Positions 61,095 through 64,000 of a DNA stretch of 64,000 nt are shown piece by piece; within the stretch, counting starts at the first letter, position 1, and each line of letters begins with the position of its first letter. The translations under genes and the position numbers were made by a program. The notes beneath the pieces are model-generated. The model was not told the origin of the DNA and made no database searches. It saw only the letters and a list, made by a program, of their open reading frames with translations. Source of the stretch: Eukaryota sp. TZLM1-RC (Eukaryota > Metamonada: BaSk clade); contig JAUPSS010000014.1 in the NCBI GenBank assembly GCA_040285825.1, positions 314,337-378,336 on the forward strand, in the 5' to 3' direction.

Positions 61095-61213
61095 GGATGC
61101 GGCCATACTTGGTCTATAGCACCGGATCCCATTCCGAATTCCGAAGTTAAGCGGCCACAGGCCTGGTCAGTAGTTGGGTGGGAGACCACCAGCGAACACT
61201 GGGTGCTGCATCC
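61095..61213 (+). rRNA. 5S ribosomal RNA, array copy 3
   Basis: 119 nt, consensus type with AAGCGGCC, followed by TTTT. Its upstream spacer (ACATTAAAATTATG, GTTGACATTCG) is the type shared with copies 6 and 9. Confidence 0.95.
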
Positions 61214-61453
61214 TTTTAACTTTTGTTTGGATTAATATTTCTTTACTGAAATTTCCTTGAACTTTAAAGGTCGCATTTGTGTGATTTATGGTCTTGAAAT
61301 TTTTTGAAAACAAAACATCTCTTCGAATTTTGAATAAATCAATTACAACCAGTGTTCTATTGAACCCAATAATATCAAACAGATGATGATTTCAAATTAG
61401 AATTATGTTTTGCATTTAATAATGTTTACATTCGCAACTGGTACTTTACAGTT

Positions 61454-61572
61454 GGATGCGGCCATACTTGGTCTATAGCACCGGATCCCATTCCGAATTC
61501 CGAAGTTAAGGGGCCACAGGCCTGGTCAGTAGTTGGGTGGGAGACCACCAGCGAACACTGGGTGCTGCATCC
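61454..61572 (+). rRNA. 5S ribosomal RNA, array copy 4
   Basis: 119 nt with AAGGGGCC in place of AAGCGGCC, followed by TTTT. The spacer type (GATGATGATTTC, TTTTGCATTTAATAATG) is shared with copies 7 and 10. Confidence 0.95.
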
Positions 61573-61812
61573 TTTTAACTTTTGTTTGGATTAATATTTT
61601 TTTACTGAAATTTCCTTGAACTTTAAAGGTCGCATTTGTGTGATTTATGGTCTTGAAATTTTTTGAAAACAAAACATCTCTTCGAATTTTGAATAAATCA
61701 ATTACAACCAGTGTTCTATTGAACCCAATAATATCAAACAGATGATGATTTCAAATTAGAATTATGTTTTGTATTTAATAATGTTTACATTCGCAACTGA
61801 TACTTTACAAAT

Positions 61813-61932
61813 GGATGCGGTCATACTTAGATCTATAGCACCGGATCCCATTCCGAATTCCGAAGTTAAGCGGCCACAGGCCTGGTCAGTAGTTGGGTGG
61901 GAGACCACCAGCGAACACTGAGTGCTGCATCC
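61813..61932 (+). rRNA. 5S ribosomal RNA, array copy 5 (variant class)
   Basis: 120 nt, the same variant as copy 2 (TTAGATCT, GAGTGCTGCATCC then ATATAAC). It also has GCGGTCATAC, a C-to-T change near the 5' end. Confidence 0.88.
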
Positions 61933-62173
61933 ATATAACTTTTGTTTGGATTATTATTTCTTTACTGAAATTTCCTTGACCTTTTCAAGATCGCATTTGT
62001 GTGATTTATAGTCTTAACATTTTTTGAAAACAAAACATCTCATTGAATTTTGAATAATTCAATTAAAACCAGTGTTTTATTGAACCAAATTGTACCAAAC
62101 AGTTGGTGATTTCACATTAAAATTATGTTTTGTATTTAATAATGTTGACATTCGCAACTGGTACTTTACAATT

Positions 62174-62292
62174 GGATGCGGCCATACTTGGTCTATAGCA
62201 CCGGATCCCATTCCGAATTCCGAAGTTAAGCGGCCACAGGCCTGGTCAGTAGTTGGGTGGGAGACCACCAGCGAACACTGGGTGCTGCATCC
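62174..62292 (+). rRNA. 5S ribosomal RNA, array copy 6
   Basis: 119 nt, consensus type like copy 3. The expected terminator is altered to TTCTAAC; the next T4 run is about 8 nt further on. Confidence 0.94.
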
Positions 62293-62531
62293 TTCTAACT
62301 TTTGTTTGGATTAATATTTCTTTACTGAAATTTCCTTGAACTTTAAAGGTCGCATTTGTGTGATTTATGGTCTTGAAATTTTTGAAAACAAAACATCTCT
62401 TCGAATTTTGAATAAATCAATTACAACCAGTGTTCTATTGAACCCAATAATATCAAACAGATGATGATTTCAAATTAGAATTATGTTTTGCATTTAATAA
62501 TGTTTACATTCGCAACTGGTACTTTACAGTT

Positions 62532-62650
62532 GGATGCGGCCATACTTGGTCTATAGCACCGGATCCCATTCCGAATTCCGAAGTTAAGGGGCCACAGGCC
62601 TGGTCAGTAGTTGGGTGGGAGACCACCAGCGAACACTGGGTGCTGCATCC
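62532..62650 (+). rRNA. 5S ribosomal RNA, array copy 7
   Basis: 119 nt with AAGGGGCC and an immediate TTTT. Its flanks match copy 4. Confidence 0.95.
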
Positions 62651-62890
62651 TTTTAACTTTTGTTTGGATTAATATTTTTTTACTGAAATTTCCTTGAACT
62701 TTAAAGGTCGCATTTGTGTGATTTATGGTCTTGAAATTTTTTGAAAACAAAACATCTCTTCGAATTTTGAATAAATCAATTACAACCAGTGTTCTATTGA
62801 ACCCAATAATATCAAACAGATGATGATTTCAAATTAGAATTATGTTTTGTATTTAATAATGTTTACATTCGCAACTGGTACTTTACAGTT

Positions 62891-63009
62891 GGATGCGGCC
62901 ATACTTGGTCTATAGCACCGGATCCCATTCGGAATTCCGAAGTTAAGGGGCCACAGGCCTGGTCAGTAGTTGGGTGGGAGACCACCAGCGAACACTGGGT
63001 GCTGCATCC
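62891..63009 (+). rRNA. 5S ribosomal RNA, array copy 8
   Basis: 119 nt with AAGGGGCC and one private change (CATTCGGAATTCC instead of CATTCCGAATTCC). TTTT follows. It stands where the three-unit pattern would predict a copy of the 2/5 variant. Confidence 0.94.
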
Positions 63010-63250
63010 TTTTAACTTTTGTTTGGATTAATATTTCTTTACTGAAATTTCCTTGACCTTTTCAAGATCGCATTTGTGTGATTTATAGTCTTAACATTTT
63101 TTGAAAACAAAACATCTCATTGAATTTTGAATAATTCAATTAAAACCAGTGTTTTATTGAACCAAATTGTACCAAACAGTTGGTGATTTCACATTAAAAT
63201 TATGTTTTGTATTTAATAATGTTGACATTCGCAACTGGTACTTTACAATT

Positions 63251-63369
63251 GGATGCGGCCATACTTGGTCTATAGCACCGGATCCCATTCCGAATTCCGA
63301 AGTTAAGCGGCCACAGGCCTGGTCAGTAGTTGGGTGGGAGACCACCAGCGAACACTGGGTGCTGCATCC
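63251..63369 (+). rRNA. 5S ribosomal RNA, array copy 9
   Basis: 119 nt, consensus type identical in kind to copies 3 and 6, with a TTTT terminator. Confidence 0.95.
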
Positions 63370-63609
63370 TTTTAACTTTTGTTTGGATTAATATTTCTTT
63401 ACTGAAATTTCCTTGAACTTTAAAGGTCGCATTTGTGTGATTTATGGTCTTGAAATTTTTTGAAAACAAAACATCTCTTCGAATTTTGAATAAATCAATT
63501 ACAACCAGTGTTCTATTGAACCCAATAATATCAAACAGATGATGATTTCAAATTAGAATTATGTTTTGCATTTAATAATGTTTACATTCGCAACTGGTAC
63601 TTTACAGTT

Positions 63610-63728
63610 GGATGCGGCCATACTTGGTCTATAGCACCGGATCCCATTCCGAATTCCGAAGTTAAGGGGCCACAGGCCTGGTCAGTAGTTGGGTGGGAGA
63701 CCACCAGCGAACACTGGGTGCTGCATCC
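63610..63728 (+). rRNA. 5S ribosomal RNA, array copy 10
   Basis: 119 nt with AAGGGGCC, like copies 4 and 7, with a TTTT terminator. Confidence 0.95.
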
Positions 63729-63968
63729 TTTTAACTTTTGTTTGGATTAATATTTTTTTACTGAAATTTCCTTGAACTTTAAAGGTCGCATTTGTGTGAT
63801 TTATGGTCTTGAAATTTTTTGAAAACAAAACATCTCTTCGAATTTTGAATAAATCAATTACAACCAGTGTTCTATTGAACCCAATAATATCAAACAGATG
63901 ATGATTTCAAATTAGAATTATGTTTTGTATTTAATAATGTTTACATTCGCAACTGGTACTTTACAGTT

Positions 63969-64000
63969 GGATGCGGCCATACTTGGTCTATAGCACCGGA
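63969..64000 (+). rRNA. 5S ribosomal RNA, array copy 11, cut by window end
   Basis: The first 32 nt (GGATGCGGCCATACTTGG...) are present at the expected spacing, so the array continues past the window. Confidence 0.9.

Larger units (their letters stand above)
60374..64000 (+). repeat. Tandem 5S rDNA array, unit about 360 bp
   Basis: Eleven starts are spaced 358-361 bp apart. Each unit has a roughly 119-nt gene and a roughly 240-bp AT-rich spacer with conserved blocks, including CATTCGCAACTG.TACTTTACA ending just before the gene (a likely upstream Pol III element) and GAAAACAAAACATCTC. There are no non-5S genes in the units. Spacer variants alternate in an approximate period of three. Confidence 0.95.

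Noticed and set aside
60998-63391. Repeated short open frames on both strands over the 5S array, 63-74 codons each
   Set aside because: They are reading frames through the 5S rRNA genes and spacers, repeated only because the array repeats.
1-64000. CRISPR arrays, bacterial operons, ribosome-binding sites or riboswitches
   Set aside because: The window is eukaryotic; no regularly spaced short repeats other than the 5S units were seen.
1-64000. tRNA genes
   Set aside because: I looked for GGTTCGAATC-type T-loops with paired acceptor ends and found none convincing.

Overview
The window is nuclear DNA from an AT-rich, intron-poor, probably unicellular eukaryote. The evidence is a tandem eukaryotic-type 5S rRNA array, orthologues of eIF2B-delta, DNA-PKcs, CPSF73 and uridine kinase, an 11.2-kb intronless PIKK gene, one 30-nt intron, and use of all three standard stop codons. 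I could not assign a lineage. Crinkler/RHS-type proteins, Fanzor-like relics and DNA-PKcs together fit several protist or early fungal groups.

Layout. 1-1.8 kb: 3' end of a Ty3/gypsy chromovirus (integrase, chromodomain, polypurine tract, start of a very short LTR). 1.8-7.6 kb: a block holding a Crinkler/RHS-like P-loop NTPase plus nuclease gene (CR copy 1, minus) and relics; the block recurs at 15.0-20.8 kb with CR copy 2, which is frameshifted. 7.6-8.9 kb: the 3' part of a degenerate AAA ATPase gene cut by the block. 9.2-14.9 kb: a chain of decayed non-LTR retrotransposon fragments of two families (called alpha and beta here; restriction-like endonuclease type), one interrupted by a 143-bp solo LTR. 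20.6-23.2 kb: a kinase pseudogene, more LINE remnants and a second 142-bp solo LTR. 23.2-38.7 kb: host genes (eIF2B-delta, a methyltransferase, an LRR protein, DNA-PKcs). 38.7-47.4 kb: a second transposon-rich island with Fanzor-like relics, an Ulp1-like relic, LINE fragments, a 65-bp solo LTR, CR copy 3 (intact, plus) and an inverted copy of the AAA 3' end. 47.8-53 kb: a coiled-coil protein, a small ORF and CPSF73. 53.3-57.4 kb: two more Fanzor-like relics and a small ORF. 57.4-59.4 kb: an IQ-motif protein and uridine kinase. 60.4 kb to the end: at least 11 tandem 5S rRNA genes with a unit of about 360 bp.

How it fits together. The host genes are unrelated housekeeping genes: translation initiation (eIF2B), DNA double-strand-break signalling (DNA-PKcs), pre-mRNA 3' processing (CPSF73) and pyrimidine salvage (uridine kinase). 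They do not form a pathway. The accessory story is more interesting. There are five decayed relatives of Fanzor (eukaryotic TnpB-type RNA-guided nucleases). Four of them lie just upstream of, and on the same strand as, a host gene. There are also three copies of a Crinkler/RHS-type gene embedded in retroelements, and traces of a large inverted duplication. Assignments rest on reading motifs by eye; no database search was run.
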